Counted from the stretch's first letter, positions 16,718-25,576 are shown. The stretch: DNA of 64,000 nt from Streptomyces abyssalis (GCF_001751365.1 NZ_LJGT01000038.1:535540-599539); one strand, 5' to 3'. The notes: generated from the sequence alone by a model not told the origin. Translations and numbers: made by a program.

Positions 16718-17572
16718 TCACCCGTTGGCGAGCACCTTGAGCCGCGTGTACGAGCCGTTGAAGCGGTTGTGGTCGCCGACCGTCTTCCCCGTCGACGTGT
16801 ACTGCCAGAACGTGTGGAACGGCCAGCCCCCCGGGAGGGTGCCGACCGACTTGCCCCAGCTCGGGATCCACAGCGGGTTCGTCCTGCTGAACTTCGTCGA
16901 GTTACCGGTACACAGCTTCCACCAGGTGGCGGAGGTGTAGATGACCGCGTCGCGCCCGGTCCGCGTCTTGTACGTACGCACGAAGTCGCTGATCCAGTCG
17001 ACCATGCCCTTGTGGGACTTGCCGTAGCAGGCCGAGCCGTACGGGTTGTACTCCACGTCGAGAGCGCCCGGCAGCGTCTTGCCGTCCCGGGACCAGCCGC
17101 CGCCGTGGGAGGCGAAGTAGTTCGCCTGCGCGGCGCCGCTGGAGTTCGAGGGAAGGGCGAAGTGGTAGGAGCCCCGGATCATTCCGCTCTTGTACGAGCC
17201 GTTGTACTGCTGGGTGAAGTAGGGGTTGCGGTAGGTCGTGCCCTCGGTCGCCTTGACGTAGGCGAACCGCGAACCGGCCTTCTTGAGCGTGGACCACGGC
17301 ACGTTGCCGTTGTGGCTGGAGACGTCGACGCCCTCGACGGACGCGGTCAGGGTCCGCGAGGACGACGGGGTCGCCGGCGCGCGTCCTTCGTTGGCCTGGA
17401 GGGTGGAGCCCATCCAGTCCTTCTCCGGGTGAGCCGGCCGCTCGTCGTCGGCCGCCGCCTCGGCGATTCCCGGGAGTACGAACAGGAGGGCGAGAGCGGT
17501 GAGAAGTACAGCGGGGGTCCTCGCCGTGCCGGGGACGGCGCGGCGCGTGGGGCCGGACCTGGGCAGGGGCAT
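16718..17572 (-). CDS. Secreted GH25 lysozyme (N-acetylmuramidase)
   Basis: Cleaves the MurNAc-GlcNAc bond of peptidoglycan outside the cell. The 284-residue product has a signal peptide (RR, then AVLLTALALLFVLPGIAEA, cleavage near residue 40). A GH25 barrel follows, opening with GVDVSSHNG and FAYVKATEG. The catalytic DxE is in ALDVEYNPYG, and the C-terminal strands include AVIYTSATWW and TFWQYTSTG. The ATG at 17572 is preceded by GGAGG at 17577-17581. The frame stays open far upstream but the sequence there is repeat DNA. It probably acts in cell-wall turnover during development. No substrate-binding repeats are attached. Confidence 0.92.
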   Translation of the reverse strand: MPLPRSGPTRRAVPGTARTPAVLLTALALLFVLPGIAEAAADDERPAHPEKDWMGSTLQANEGRAPATPSSSRTLTASVEGVDVSSHNGNVPWSTLKKAGSRFAYVKATEGTTYRNPYFTQQYNGSYKSGMIRGSYHFALPSNSSGAAQANYFASHGGGWSRDGKTLPGALDVEYNPYGSACYGKSHKGMVDWISDFVRTYKTRTGRDAVIYTSATWWKLCTGNSTKFSRTNPLWIPSWGKSVGTLPGGWPFHTFWQYTSTGKTVGDHNRFNGSYTRLKVLANG

Positions 17573-17700
17573 GCGTGCCTCCGTAGATGTCGATGAGTCG
17601 CGCAAGCAGCATCCTCGAATGTATCGGTAGAAAAACGTATTAATTGGACGCCTCGCCGGTGCGCGCTCACGGAGGCCGGAACCGCGCACCGGGACCGGGC

Positions 17701-17804
17701 CAGGGCGTGACTCCACGTGTGCGGGCCCGGCCTGACGCCACGTCGCCCGGGCCAGGGCGTGACTCCACGTGTGCGGGCCCGGCCTGACGCCACGTCGCCC
17801 GGGC
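17701..17804. repeat. Perfect 52-bp tandem duplication
   Basis: Positions 17701-17752 and 17753-17804 are identical, starting CAGGGCGTGACTCCACGTG and ending CACGTCGCCCGGGC. Flanking bases suggest the start of a third copy (CAGG at 17805). Each unit holds internal complementarity (CCACGTGTGCGGGCCCGG). It lies in the gene-free gap 17573-17823 between the lysozyme gene and the downstream end of the DNA glycosylase gene. Confidence 0.93.
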
Positions 17805-17823
17805 CAGGCCGGACGGCTCGCCG

Positions 17824-18600
17824 TCAGCGCCGCGGCAGCCCAGCGGTCTCCGCGCCGCGCTGCAGGACGTCGCGCAGCATCGCGGGCGTCAGCGTGCGCG
17901 TGAACATGTTCCGTTGGCTCGGGTGGTAGCCGCCGACCAGCCGCAGCTCCCCGTGGTCCCGCCCCCGTACGTCCACGAGCAGGACTTCGGTGCCGTGCCC
18001 GAAGGCCGGGCGCGGACGCGGCAGGCACCACCCCGCGCCCGCGAGGACCGGCAGCAGCGCCTGCCACGCGAACCCGCCGAGCACCACGACCGTGCGCAGA
18101 GTGGGCCGCAGCAGCTCCAGTTCGCGGGCGAGCCATGGACGGCAGGTGTCGCGCTCGGCGGTGGTGGGCCGGTTGCCGGGAGGCGCGCAGTGCACGGGCA
18201 TGGTGATCCGTACGCCGTACAGCTCCAGGCCGTCGCCGCGGTGCGTCGCGACGGCCTGAGAGGCGAGGCCGACGTCGTGCAGTGCGGCGAAGAGCGCGTC
18301 GCCGGAGGGGTCACCGGTGAACACCCGTCCGGTGCGGTTGCCGCCGTGAGCTGCCGGTGCCAGCCCGGTGATCGCGAGCGCGGCGTCCGCCGGGCCGAAT
18401 CCGGGGACCGGCCGGGCCCAGTACTCCCAGTCGAGATAGGCCTTCCGCTTCGTACGGGCCGCTTCCTCGCGCCAGGCGACCAGCCGGGGGCAGGCACGGC
18501 ACGTGGCGACGGCCGCGTCGAGCCCGGCGGCGGTGGCTGTGTGCGGGGCCGTGGCCGCGGGGAAGCCCGGGTCGTCCTCGGGCGGCGTGGACGGTGACAT
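17824..18600 (-). CDS. Uracil-DNA glycosylase, family 5 (UdgB type)
   Basis: Excises uracil and other deaminated bases to start base-excision repair. The diagnostic block ITGLAPAAHGGNRTGRVFTGD and the C-terminal GGYHPSQRNMFTRTLTPAM fit the iron-sulfur family 5 glycosylases. CRACPRL near residue 35, CAPPGNRPTTAERDTC and another cysteine provide likely Fe-S ligands. I start at ATG 18600 (MSPSTPPEDD), 258 residues. The longer frame upstream is arginine-rich and unlike coding sequence. It is divergent from the DUF488 gene with about 275 bp between starts. Confidence 0.87.
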   Translation of the reverse strand: MSPSTPPEDDPGFPAATAPHTATAAGLDAAVATCRACPRLVAWREEAARTKRKAYLDWEYWARPVPGFGPADAALAITGLAPAAHGGNRTGRVFTGDPSGDALFAALHDVGLASQAVATHRGDGLELYGVRITMPVHCAPPGNRPTTAERDTCRPWLARELELLRPTLRTVVVLGGFAWQALLPVLAGAGWCLPRPRPAFGHGTEVLLVDVRGRDHGELRLVGGYHPSQRNMFTRTLTPAMLRDVLQRGAETAGLPRR

Positions 18601-18876
18601 CCGGGTCTGTCTCCTCTGCTTGCCTCGGCACTTCCGGGGCTCTCGTCCGCGTCCGCTGACCTCCGTGCCCGCCTTCCTCCACCGGCCGCTCTCCTGCGTG
18701 CCCGTTCCACGTCGGACGGCCGTCGCCTGTCCTTCGGCTCTCCTTCGGGCGGGGGTGGGCGTGGAGCCAGGTGGCGCTGGCAGACTCGGTCCCATGCGAA
18801 TGCTCTCGCCGGACGCTCACGTACGGGAACACCCCCGACGTCGCGCCGCCGTGCCGCCGCCGATCGCCGGACCCCG

Positions 18877-19413
18877 GTGACCACGGCCGCCCCGCTGGTG
18901 ACCTTCGGCCACGGCACCGCCACCCGCGACCAGCTGACCGCCCTCCTCGACGGCGCGGGCGTCGCCGCCGTCGTCGACGTCCGTACCGCACCGGGCAGCC
19001 GGCGCAACCCCGACGCACGGCGCGAGCAGCTGACCGAGTGGATGCCCCGAGCGGGGCTGGAGTACCGGTGGGAGAAGCGGCTCGGCGGCTTCCGCAAACC
19101 GGCGCCCGACTCGCCCGACGTCTTCTGGGAGCACGAGCAGTTCCGCGGTTACGCGGGCTGGACCCGTGATCCCGGATTCCTCGACGCCGTGGACGAACTG
19201 CTGGATCAGGCGGCCCGGTTGGAACGTACGGCAGTGATGTGCGCCGAGTCCCTGTGGTGGCGCTGCCACCGGCGGATCATCGCCGACTTCGCCGTGCTGG
19301 CGCGGGACACACCCGTACTTCACCTGGCGCACGACGGGCGGCTCACCCAGCACCCGCTCGCGCCGGGCGCGCGGCTGCGTGACGACGGGCTGCTCGTCTA
19401 CGACAAGTTGTGA
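18877..19413 (+). CDS. DUF488 family protein
   Basis: A 178-residue protein of the DUF488 family. VTFGHGTATRDQLTALL and VVDVRTAPGSRRNP form the N-terminal half. The characteristic AVMCAESLWWRCHRRIIADF carries a cysteine and the CHRR motif near residues 123-141. The fold is thought to be enzyme-like and some members associate with DNA processing, but no activity is established. Its divergent arrangement with a uracil-DNA glycosylase gene is compatible with a DNA-related role. That is inference. A hairpin terminator follows. Confidence 0.87.
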   Translation: MTTAAPLVTFGHGTATRDQLTALLDGAGVAAVVDVRTAPGSRRNPDARREQLTEWMPRAGLEYRWEKRLGGFRKPAPDSPDVFWEHEQFRGYAGWTRDPGFLDAVDELLDQAARLERTAVMCAESLWWRCHRRIIADFAVLARDTPVLHLAHDGRLTQHPLAPGARLRDDGLLVYDKL

Positions 19414-19496
19414 GCCCGGCCCCTCGGGACACCGGCGCGTGGCCCCGGAGGCCCTGGGGCGGTGGGGCGGTGGCGGCGCCACCCGTCCGACGCAGA

Positions 19497-19526
19497 GGGG
19501 CCGCCGAGCGGTAACTCGGCGGCCCC
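19497..19526. terminator. Hairpin terminator between the DUF488 gene and the acyltransferase pair
   Basis: GGGGCCGCCGAG (19497-19508) pairs perfectly with CTCGGCGGCCCC (19515-19526) across CGGTAA. Confidence 0.8.
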
Positions 19527-19626
19527 ATGTGGAACATGAGCAGCCGCTTGGCTGGAGGCAGACCCTCGCGGAGATCGCTGGCAACGGTCCGCGCGGGTGC
19601 CGCGTTTCCACACAGGGAGATCACCC

Positions 19627-20379
19627 ATGCCCACTGCTTCCAGCGTATCGGCCGCCCCAGGCTCGTACGTCACCTCCATCGCCTCCACGCACGACGAGAT
19701 ACGGGCCGCCCAGCGGCTGCGCTACCGCGTCTTCCGCGAGGAGAAGGGCGCCCGGCTGCGTACGCCGGTGCCCGGTCACGACGTCGACGGCTTCGACGAC
19801 ATCACGGACCACCTCGTCGTCACCGATCGCGCGACGGGCGAAACCGTCGGCACCTACCGGCTGTTGCCCCCCGGCCGGAGCCGGCGGCTGTACTCGGACG
19901 GCGAGTTCGACCTGCAAGGGCTGCCCGTACGGGTACGGTCCGCGATGGTCGAGGCCGGACGCGCCTGCGTGCACCCGGATCACCGTTCGGGCGCGGTCAT
20001 CAACGCCATGTGGGGCGGACTCGCCCGCTACCTGCTGCTGTCCGGGCACCGCTATCTGGCGGGCTGCGCCTCCGTACCGCTCGCCGACGGCGGGCAGTCG
20101 GCGGCCGACACCTGGCTGCTCGGGACGACCAGGCACGCGGCTCCGCCCGAGCTGCGCGTGCACCCGCACGAGCCGTGGCAGCCGCTCGACGCCCTTGTGG
20201 CGAACCCGAGTTACGCCGCGCTGCCGCCGCTGCTGCGGGGCTACCTGCGGGTCGGCGCCTGGATGTGCGGTGCGCCCGCACACGACAGGGACTTCGGTGA
20301 CGCGGACTTCTTCGTACTGCTCGACATGGAGCGGATGAACGACCGGTACCGGCGCTACTTCCTGGGCGAGACCCGGTGA
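19627..20379 (+). CDS. GNAT-fold acyltransferase, OlsB-like (ornithine-lipid type)
   Basis: A 250-residue protein of the OlsB/hemolysin-like acyltransferase family. RLRYRVFREEKGARL, DDITDHLVVTD, GTYRLLPP and AMVEAGRACVHPDHRSGAVINAMWGGLARYLL match the acyl-ACP:ornithine N-acyltransferase pattern. In that family OlsB links a 3-hydroxy fatty acid to the ornithine amino group. ATG at 19627 has GGGAG 7 nt upstream. The stop overlaps the next gene's GTG (GTGA), a PlsC-type O-acyltransferase, which reproduces the OlsB-OlsA order. Ornithine or another amino-acid lipid is therefore the likely product. Confidence 0.8.
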   Translation: MPTASSVSAAPGSYVTSIASTHDEIRAAQRLRYRVFREEKGARLRTPVPGHDVDGFDDITDHLVVTDRATGETVGTYRLLPPGRSRRLYSDGEFDLQGLPVRVRSAMVEAGRACVHPDHRSGAVINAMWGGLARYLLLSGHRYLAGCASVPLADGGQSAADTWLLGTTRHAAPPELRVHPHEPWQPLDALVANPSYAALPPLLRGYLRVGAWMCGAPAHDRDFGDADFFVLLDMERMNDRYRRYFLGETR

Positions 20380-21227
20380 ACGCCTGGGCCGCCGCCTCGC
20401 CTTGCCCGTCGCCGCCGTCCGTGCCGCGCGGTGCGGTGGCCCGCTCCCCCAGGGGCACCGTGCTCCGCAGGTACGCGGCGCTCGCCGCCGCGGTCTCCCG
20501 CGCCATGGCCGCCGGAGGGCGGATCGCCGAGCCGCAGGCGCTGCAGCGGCACGCCCGCGCCGTACTCGACGGGCTCGGCATCGGCCTGGAGGCCGCGGGT
20601 CCGCTGCGGGTGCCGGGCACGGTCACCGGGACGCTCGTCGTCGCCAACCACACCTCGTGGCTGGACGTCGTGGCACTGCTGGCGGTCGAACCCGTTCCGC
20701 TGATCGCAAAGCGGGAGGTGGCTGCCTGGCCGGTGGTCGGCGGGCTGGCCCGCCGCACGGGCACATGGTTCATCGACAGGGAGGCGTTGCGCGAACTTCC
20801 GTGTGTCGTACGGGACTTGGCGGCCCGCCTGCGGGACGGGGAGACGGTGGCGGTGTTTCCCCAGGCCACCACGTGGTGCACGGCACCGGGTGGCCCGTTC
20901 CGCCGGGCCACCTTCCAGGCGGCGCTCGACGCGGGGGCGCCGGTGCGGCCCGTGGCGGTCGACTTCACGCGGGAGGGCAGGTCCAGCACGGCAGCCGCCT
21001 ACGTCGGGGACGACACCTTCGCGTCCTCGCTGCGGAGGGTCGCGGCAACGGACGCGCTCGGCGCGCGAGTCCGGGTGTGCGCGCCGCTGTGGCCGTACGG
21101 ACACGACCGCCGCTCGCTCGCCGCGGCGGCGCACGGGGCGGTGAGCGCGTCGTGCGCGGGAAGCACCGGGTCGCGGGCTCACGAATCGTTCCGGGCCCGC
21201 GAACCCGGGATGCTCGGCTCACGGTGA
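20376..21227 (+). CDS. PlsC-type 1-acyl-glycerol-phosphate acyltransferase (OlsA-like)
   Basis: A 283-residue membrane-associated acyltransferase. The catalytic HX4D is NHTSWLD, followed by PLIAKREVAAWPVVGGLARRTGTWFIDRE (block II/III). The FPQATTW segment stands where FPEGT(R/S) usually is, with Glu-Gly replaced by Gln-Ala. The last 60 residues are variable. It is coupled to the upstream OlsB-like gene by a 4-bp overlap. In an ornithine-lipid pathway it would add the second acyl chain to lyso-ornithine lipid. Ordinary phosphatidic-acid synthesis is the alternative. Confidence 0.82.
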   Translation: MNAWAAASPCPSPPSVPRGAVARSPRGTVLRRYAALAAAVSRAMAAGGRIAEPQALQRHARAVLDGLGIGLEAAGPLRVPGTVTGTLVVANHTSWLDVVALLAVEPVPLIAKREVAAWPVVGGLARRTGTWFIDREALRELPCVVRDLAARLRDGETVAVFPQATTWCTAPGGPFRRATFQAALDAGAPVRPVAVDFTREGRSSTAAAYVGDDTFASSLRRVAATDALGARVRVCAPLWPYGHDRRSLAAAAHGAVSASCAGSTGSRAHESFRAREPGMLGSR

Positions 21228-21259
21228 GGCATCGGCGTCCGGCGTGAACCGGAGTGAAT

Positions 21260-21300
21260 CCGGCGTGAACCCGCCCCCGTCCGCGGCGAGTTCACGCCGG
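21260..21300. terminator. Inverted repeat downstream of the acyltransferase pair
   Basis: CCGGCGTGAA (21260-21269) is complementary to TTCACGCCGG (21291-21300) with a 21-nt loop. Possible terminator. The GTGAA/TTCAC arms could equally be a regulator site for the P450 gene beginning at 21459. Confidence 0.5.
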
Positions 21301-21458
21301 GCGACGGGCCGGGCGGGACCCGGGTGCACCGTACAGGCTGATGTGGATCACTTTGGGGAAGGCGGCCAACTGCCGGTCGGGCCTGGTTATCGTGCAAGTC
21401 TCACCCCGGTACGCCGTGGGCGGACCGACGTTGGAAATGCACGTCCGAAGGAGTCACC

Positions 21459-22688
21459 GTGCTTGCAGCACACACAGCATCACCGTTAGCAGATCCGGGA
21501 ATAGTTCCCGATCCCTATCCCGTCTACGCCGGTCTGGCGGAGCATGAGCCGGTTCACTGGTGCGAGGGCCTGAACGCCTGGGCGGTGATGAGGTATCGGG
21601 ACTGCGCGGCCGCGCTGAAGGATTCCCGGCTCAAGGCCGAGCGAATGGAGGAGATCCTTCATGCCAAATTCCCGGACCGGCCGCTGCCACCGGACAGCAT
21701 TTACCACCGGTTCACGAAGAACGTCATGATGTACACCGACCCTCCTCTCCACGACGCGCTGAGGAGGTCCACCCGCCCGGGATTCACCGGCGCCGCACAT
21801 GAGCACTACAGCCGGGTCATCGAGCGTGTGGCGTACGAACTGGTCGACTCGATTCCCCGCGGAACGACGGAGATCGACGCCGTTTCCGCGCTGGCGGCGA
21901 AACTCCCGGTGAATGCCGCGGTCAGCGCGTTCGGGGTTCCGGAAGAGGATCTGGAGTTCGTCACACCGCGGGTGGACACCCTCATGACGTACTGGTCAGG
22001 CCCGCAGGCTCAGCCGGTGGAGCTCGATCTGCTGCTGGAGCACCTGACGGATCTGCACACGTACTCGCAGGAGCTCCTGGAGGGAAGGCGTGGCGCAGTC
22101 GTTCCGGACACGGTGATCGCACGTCTCGCGGCCGGCCAGGCGGACGGGACCGAGGCGACGCTGCAGCAGACCGTGCACCAGCTCGTCCTGCTTTTCATCG
22201 CGCTCTTCGCGCCCACCACCCCCGGTTCCGCCAGCAGTGGAATGCTGTCGTTCGCCAGGAATCCGGCGCAGATCGAACGCTTCCTGGCCGACCGCGCGTG
22301 CGCGGACAACGTGGCCGACGAGGTCGTCCGGTACAACGCGTCGAATCAGTTCACATGGCGCGTCGCGTCCACGCCGGTCGAGATCAACGGCGTGAAGATC
22401 GAGGAAGGACAGAACCTGGCCCTCTTCCTGGGCGCCGCGAACCGCGATCCGAGCGTGTTCGAGCGGCCTGACGAATTCGATCTCGACCGGCAGAACAGCG
22501 GCAGGCATCTCTCGTTCGGGCTCGGTGTGCACTCCTGCCTCGGCAGGCAGATCGCCGCCCTCGAAATCAAGTGGTTCTTCGCCGCGCTGTTCGCACGCTT
22601 TCCGCGGATACGCCTGGCGGGCGAGCCCGAATGGAACTCCAACCTGGAATTCCGGTCCCTGAAGAGCCTGCCGCTGACCCTCAACTGA
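21459..22688 (+). CDS. Cytochrome P450 with atypical I-helix
   Basis: A 409-residue soluble bacterial P450. The heme loop [14 protein letters not shown] places the thiolate at C360. The K-helix ExxR is EVVR, and the PFDLDRQ-like region is FDLDRQNSG. The I-helix, normally (A/G)Gx(D/E)T, reads A251-P-T-T-P-G256, so the acid-alcohol pair used to cleave dioxygen is absent. Oxygen activation may be unusual or substrate-assisted, or the enzyme may not be a classic hydroxylase. AAGGAG precedes GTG 21459. No ferredoxin, reductase or biosynthetic cluster lies beside it. The substrate is unknown. Confidence 0.92.
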   Translation: MLAAHTASPLADPGIVPDPYPVYAGLAEHEPVHWCEGLNAWAVMRYRDCAAALKDSRLKAERMEEILHAKFPDRPLPPDSIYHRFTKNVMMYTDPPLHDALRRSTRPGFTGAAHEHYSRVIERVAYELVDSIPRGTTEIDAVSALAAKLPVNAAVSAFGVPEEDLEFVTPRVDTLMTYWSGPQAQPVELDLLLEHLTDLHTYSQELLEGRRGAVVPDTVIARLAAGQADGTEATLQQTVHQLVLLFIALFAPTTPGSASSGMLSFARNPAQIERFLADRACADNVADEVVRYNASNQFTWRVASTPVEINGVKIEEGQNLALFLGAANRDPSVFERPDEFDLDRQNSGRHLSFGLGVHSCLGRQIAALEIKWFFAALFARFPRIRLAGEPEWNSNLEFRSLKSLPLTLN

Positions 22689-23147
22689 CGAAACGTCCCT
22701 GCAAGTTGGCGCGCGAAGCCGCGCCGCCCGCCCCGTGGCCGGCGCCTCCCCGCCGTACGGCACGGGCCTGGCGGCCGGCCGCGGCCGGCGCAAGCCCTCC
22801 CACCTCGCCTGCCGCCGGCGCGCGCAGGGAGGCAGGGGAGGGCGACGTCTTTCACGCACACTCCCACGTTCCACGTTCCCGCGTTCCCGCGTTCCCGTGC
22901 TCGCTCACGCGCCATCGAAGGCGCTGCGCACGGCCCCGCCAAGTCGCCCTGTGCGCCGGGCAGTCGCTCCCGGTTTCATCCATGCGCACCGCCCTCGGCC
23001 TGGGCCCTGGGCCCTGAGCCCGTCGGTACCGGCCGCCGTCTCCCGGGAGTCCGGCAGGCGGTTTCTCAACTGCGGGGCCTCACTGACCAGTTCGTTTGAC
23101 GAGACCCCCGCCGCCCTCCATCATCATTCCACTAACTAACTAGCTAA
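22689..23147. other. Gene-free region before the GntR-ABC operon
   Basis: About 460 bp with no supportable gene. Notable items are a short tandem of GTTCCCGC units near 22873-22890 and an AT-rich patch CACTAACTAACTAGCTAAATG just before the GntR start (23129-23150). The repeated CTAA/TTAG-type steps make that patch the best candidate for promoter and autoregulatory operator. Confidence 0.5.
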
Positions 23148-23624
23148 ATGGTGGTGAAGGAGATCGAGTTCCGCATCGACAGACGGAGCGGGATCGCCGC
23201 TTACCAGCAGATCGTCCTGCAGACCAAGCAGGCCCTGCGGCTCGGCGTCCTCCTGCCCGGCGACCGGCTGCCGACGGCCAAGGAGGTCGCCGAGTCCAGC
23301 GCGGTCAACCCGAACACGACTCTCAAGGCCTACCGGGAGCTGGAGCGGGAGGGGCTGGTCGAACCGCGCCCCGGTGTCGGGACGTTCGTACGCCAGTCAC
23401 TGGCCCAGCCCCAGGCCGCCGCCGACTCCCCGCTGCGCCGGGAGCTGGCGGCCTGGATGGACCGCGCCCGCGCGGCAGGTCTCGAAAGCGACGACGTGAC
23501 CGCCCTGGTCGCGTCGGTCCTGGAGGAGCGGTACGCCGAGAGCCCGGCGACCACTCGAAGCAGCCACACCGGAAGCAGTCGCACCGGAAGCAGTCACAGC
23601 GGTGAAAGCGAGGAGCTCAAGTGA
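23148..23624 (+). CDS. GntR-family regulator, YtrA subfamily
   Basis: A 158-residue repressor. The N-terminal winged helix-turn-helix is present: YQQIVLQTKQALRLGVLLPGDRLPTAKEVAESSAVNPNTTLKAYRELEREGLVEPRPGVGTFV. Its short C-terminal helical domain (about 50 residues) defines the YtrA type, which usually controls an adjacent ABC transporter. The last 20 residues are a serine/threonine repeat (SSHTG, SSRTG, SSHSG). The gene overlaps the ATPase gene by four bases, so regulator and transporter are one operon and autoregulation is likely. The inducer is unknown; cell-wall-active compounds are typical in other species. Confidence 0.9.
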   Translation: MVVKEIEFRIDRRSGIAAYQQIVLQTKQALRLGVLLPGDRLPTAKEVAESSAVNPNTTLKAYRELEREGLVEPRPGVGTFVRQSLAQPQAAADSPLRRELAAWMDRARAAGLESDDVTALVASVLEERYAESPATTRSSHTGSSRTGSSHSGESEELK

Positions 23625-24562
23625 GTTCGGTCATGGACAACAGGGGCGCCGCGGAGGAGCCCGCGATAGAGGCGTACGGCCTCGGGAAGCGATTCCGGCG
23701 CGGCTGGGCGCTCAAGGACTGCTCGTTCCGGCTGCCCGCCGGGCGCATCTGCGGTCTCGTCGGCCCGAACGGCGCGGGCAAGACGACGCTGATGGGAATG
23801 GCGGTGAACCTGCTGAAGCCGACGGCGGGCACCGTGCGGGTCTTCGGCGAGACCCCGGGACCTGAGAACGCCGGCCGCCGCACCGCCTTCCTCGCTCAGG
23901 AGAAGCCGCTGTTCCGGCGCTTCACCGTCGCCGAAACCCTGCGCATGGGACGGGAGTTGAACCCGGGCTGGGACCAGAGGACCGCCGAGGAGATCGTCCG
24001 GTCCGGCGACGTTCCCATGGGCGCCCGGGTCGGCACGCTCTCCGGCGGCCAGCGCACCCGCGTGGCCTTCGCCCTCGCCTTCGGCAGGCGCCCGGACCTG
24101 CTCATCCTCGACGAGCCCATGTCGGACCTCGACCCGCTGGTACGGCACGAACTCATGGCCGTCCTCATGGCCGGGGCCGCCGAGCACGGCACCACCGTGC
24201 TCATGTCGTCCCACATGCTCGCCGACCTGGAGAACATCTGCGACTACCTCCTCGTCATCGCCGCCGGCAGCGTCCGTATGGCGGGCGAGGTCGACGAACT
24301 CCTCACCTGTCACACCCTTCTCACCGGGGCCGGCACAGGTGAGGGCGTCCCCCAGGAGCTCGCCCGGCACACCGTCGTCGAATCCCGTACCAGCGGGCGG
24401 CAGATCACGGCGCTCGTCCGGCCCGACGGCCCCGTCGCCGGCACCTGGCAGGCCGACGCGCCCAGCCTCGAAGAGGTCCTCCTCGCCTACCTCCGCTCCC
24501 CCGACGCACCACCCCTGATCAGCCCCAGTGCCCAGGCCGACCCGAAGGTGGCAGCAGCATGA
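23621..24562 (+). CDS. ABC transporter ATP-binding protein
   Basis: A 313-residue ATPase. Walker A is GPNGAGKTT, the Q-loop region is FLAQEKPLF, the signature is LSGGQ, Walker B is LLILDEP, and the H-loop is SSHML. The C-terminal extension of about 90 residues is typical of drug or bacteriocin exporters of the YtrB/CcmA type. GTG at 23621 overlaps the regulator stop. Its own stop overlaps the permease ATG (ATGA). The permease partner and GntR/YtrA control point to export, or to sensing of an envelope stressor, rather than uptake. Confidence 0.92.
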   Translation: MSSVMDNRGAAEEPAIEAYGLGKRFRRGWALKDCSFRLPAGRICGLVGPNGAGKTTLMGMAVNLLKPTAGTVRVFGETPGPENAGRRTAFLAQEKPLFRRFTVAETLRMGRELNPGWDQRTAEEIVRSGDVPMGARVGTLSGGQRTRVAFALAFGRRPDLLILDEPMSDLDPLVRHELMAVLMAGAAEHGTTVLMSSHMLADLENICDYLLVIAAGSVRMAGEVDELLTCHTLLTGAGTGEGVPQELARHTVVESRTSGRQITALVRPDGPVAGTWQADAPSLEEVLLAYLRSPDAPPLISPSAQADPKVAAA

Positions 24563-25569
24563 CGACAACGACGCCTACCTCCGCTCCGCCCGCAGCCTCC
24601 GGAGCCTCCCTGACATCCCGTCGCATACCGCGGCTCAGCGGCCTGACCTGGCTGGTCTGGCGTCAGCACCGGGCCGCGTTCTGGACGGGGCTCGCCGTCA
24701 CCGTGGCGGCGCTCGCATGGTTCGCCTACCAGCGCGCGAGCATGATGGCGTACCTGGAAAGGACCGGCTGGCCCGAGTCGAAGTCGTGGGCGCTGCAGAA
24801 CGGCTTCCAGGAGTACAGCTCCCGGCTGGGCGACACCTCGTCACTGGTCGGCCTCCTCGTGCCCGTACTGGTGGGCGTCTTCCTCGGCGCCCCGCTGATC
24901 GCGAACGACCTGGAGCAGGGCACCGGAAAGCTCGTCACCTCCCAGGCCGTGAGCCGTGGCCGCTGGCTGACGACGAAGGTCGGCATGGCCGTGGCGGTCG
25001 TCACCTTGTGCACCACGGCTCTCTCCGCCGCGTACGGCTGGTGGCTGGAACCGGTCGCCGAGGCGGACAAGGAGCTCTACTGGGTCGCGGGCAGCGCGAC
25101 CGGCCCGGTGCCGGTGGCGCTCACCCTGCTGACGATGGTCGGGGGTGTGGCGATCGGCATGGTCCTGCGCCGCACGCTCCTGTCGATGGCGGTCACCTTC
25201 GGCTTCGCCGTGACGGTCCAGGTCCTCTGGGCCGCCAACTGGCTGCGGCTCGGCGACGCGAGGACGGTCACCACCCACGACGGCGTCGGCGAGGGCGCGT
25301 TCCCGAAGCTGCCCGAAGCCGCCTACGACCTGGACCAGTCCTACCTCACCGGCTCGGGGGACCTCATCGGCTGGGGCAGCTGCGCCGAGCAGACCGAGCA
25401 GGCGACCAATGCGTGCCTGGAGAAGAAGGACGTCGTCGGCTGGTCCGTGGAGTATCTGCCGCAGTCCGAACTGCCGGCCGTCCTCTGGACGGGGTCGGCG
25501 ATCATGCTGGCGCTCACGGCTGCCTTCGCGGTGTTCGTCTTCTGGTGGGGACGCAAGCGGCTGTACTGA
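24559..25569 (+). CDS. ABC transporter permease, ABC-2 type
   Basis: A 336-residue membrane protein with about six hydrophobic segments. The first follows LVWRQHRAAFWTGLAVTVAAL, and others include SLVGLLVPVLVGVFLGAPLI, GMAVAVVTLCTTALSAAYGW, VPVALTLLTMVGGVAIGMVL and AIMLALTAAFAVFVFWWG at the C-terminus. ANDLEQGTGKLVTSQAVSRGRWL is the cytoplasmic loop typical of ABC-2 permeases. A long extracytoplasmic loop (about residues 225-300) holds two cysteines and may bind substrate. It is translationally coupled to the ATPase gene. A hairpin follows the stop. Confidence 0.88.
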   Translation: MTTTTPTSAPPAASGASLTSRRIPRLSGLTWLVWRQHRAAFWTGLAVTVAALAWFAYQRASMMAYLERTGWPESKSWALQNGFQEYSSRLGDTSSLVGLLVPVLVGVFLGAPLIANDLEQGTGKLVTSQAVSRGRWLTTKVGMAVAVVTLCTTALSAAYGWWLEPVAEADKELYWVAGSATGPVPVALTLLTMVGGVAIGMVLRRTLLSMAVTFGFAVTVQVLWAANWLRLGDARTVTTHDGVGEGAFPKLPEAAYDLDQSYLTGSGDLIGWGSCAEQTEQATNACLEKKDVVGWSVEYLPQSELPAVLWTGSAIMLALTAAFAVFVFWWGRKRLY

Positions 25570-25576
25570 CGCGCAC

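Noticed and set aside
17573..17640. c-di-AMP (ydaO) riboswitch before the lysozyme gene
   Set aside because: Cell-wall hydrolase genes in actinomycetes often have one, but the leader is too short and lacks recognisable conserved segments.
17701..17804. CRISPR array
   Set aside because: The repeats are directly adjacent with no spacers and there are no cas genes in the window.
17573..18136. Upstream extension of the lysozyme frame
   Set aside because: The signal peptide and ribosome site place the start at 17572. The extension runs through the 52-bp repeats and antisense to the DNA glycosylase gene.
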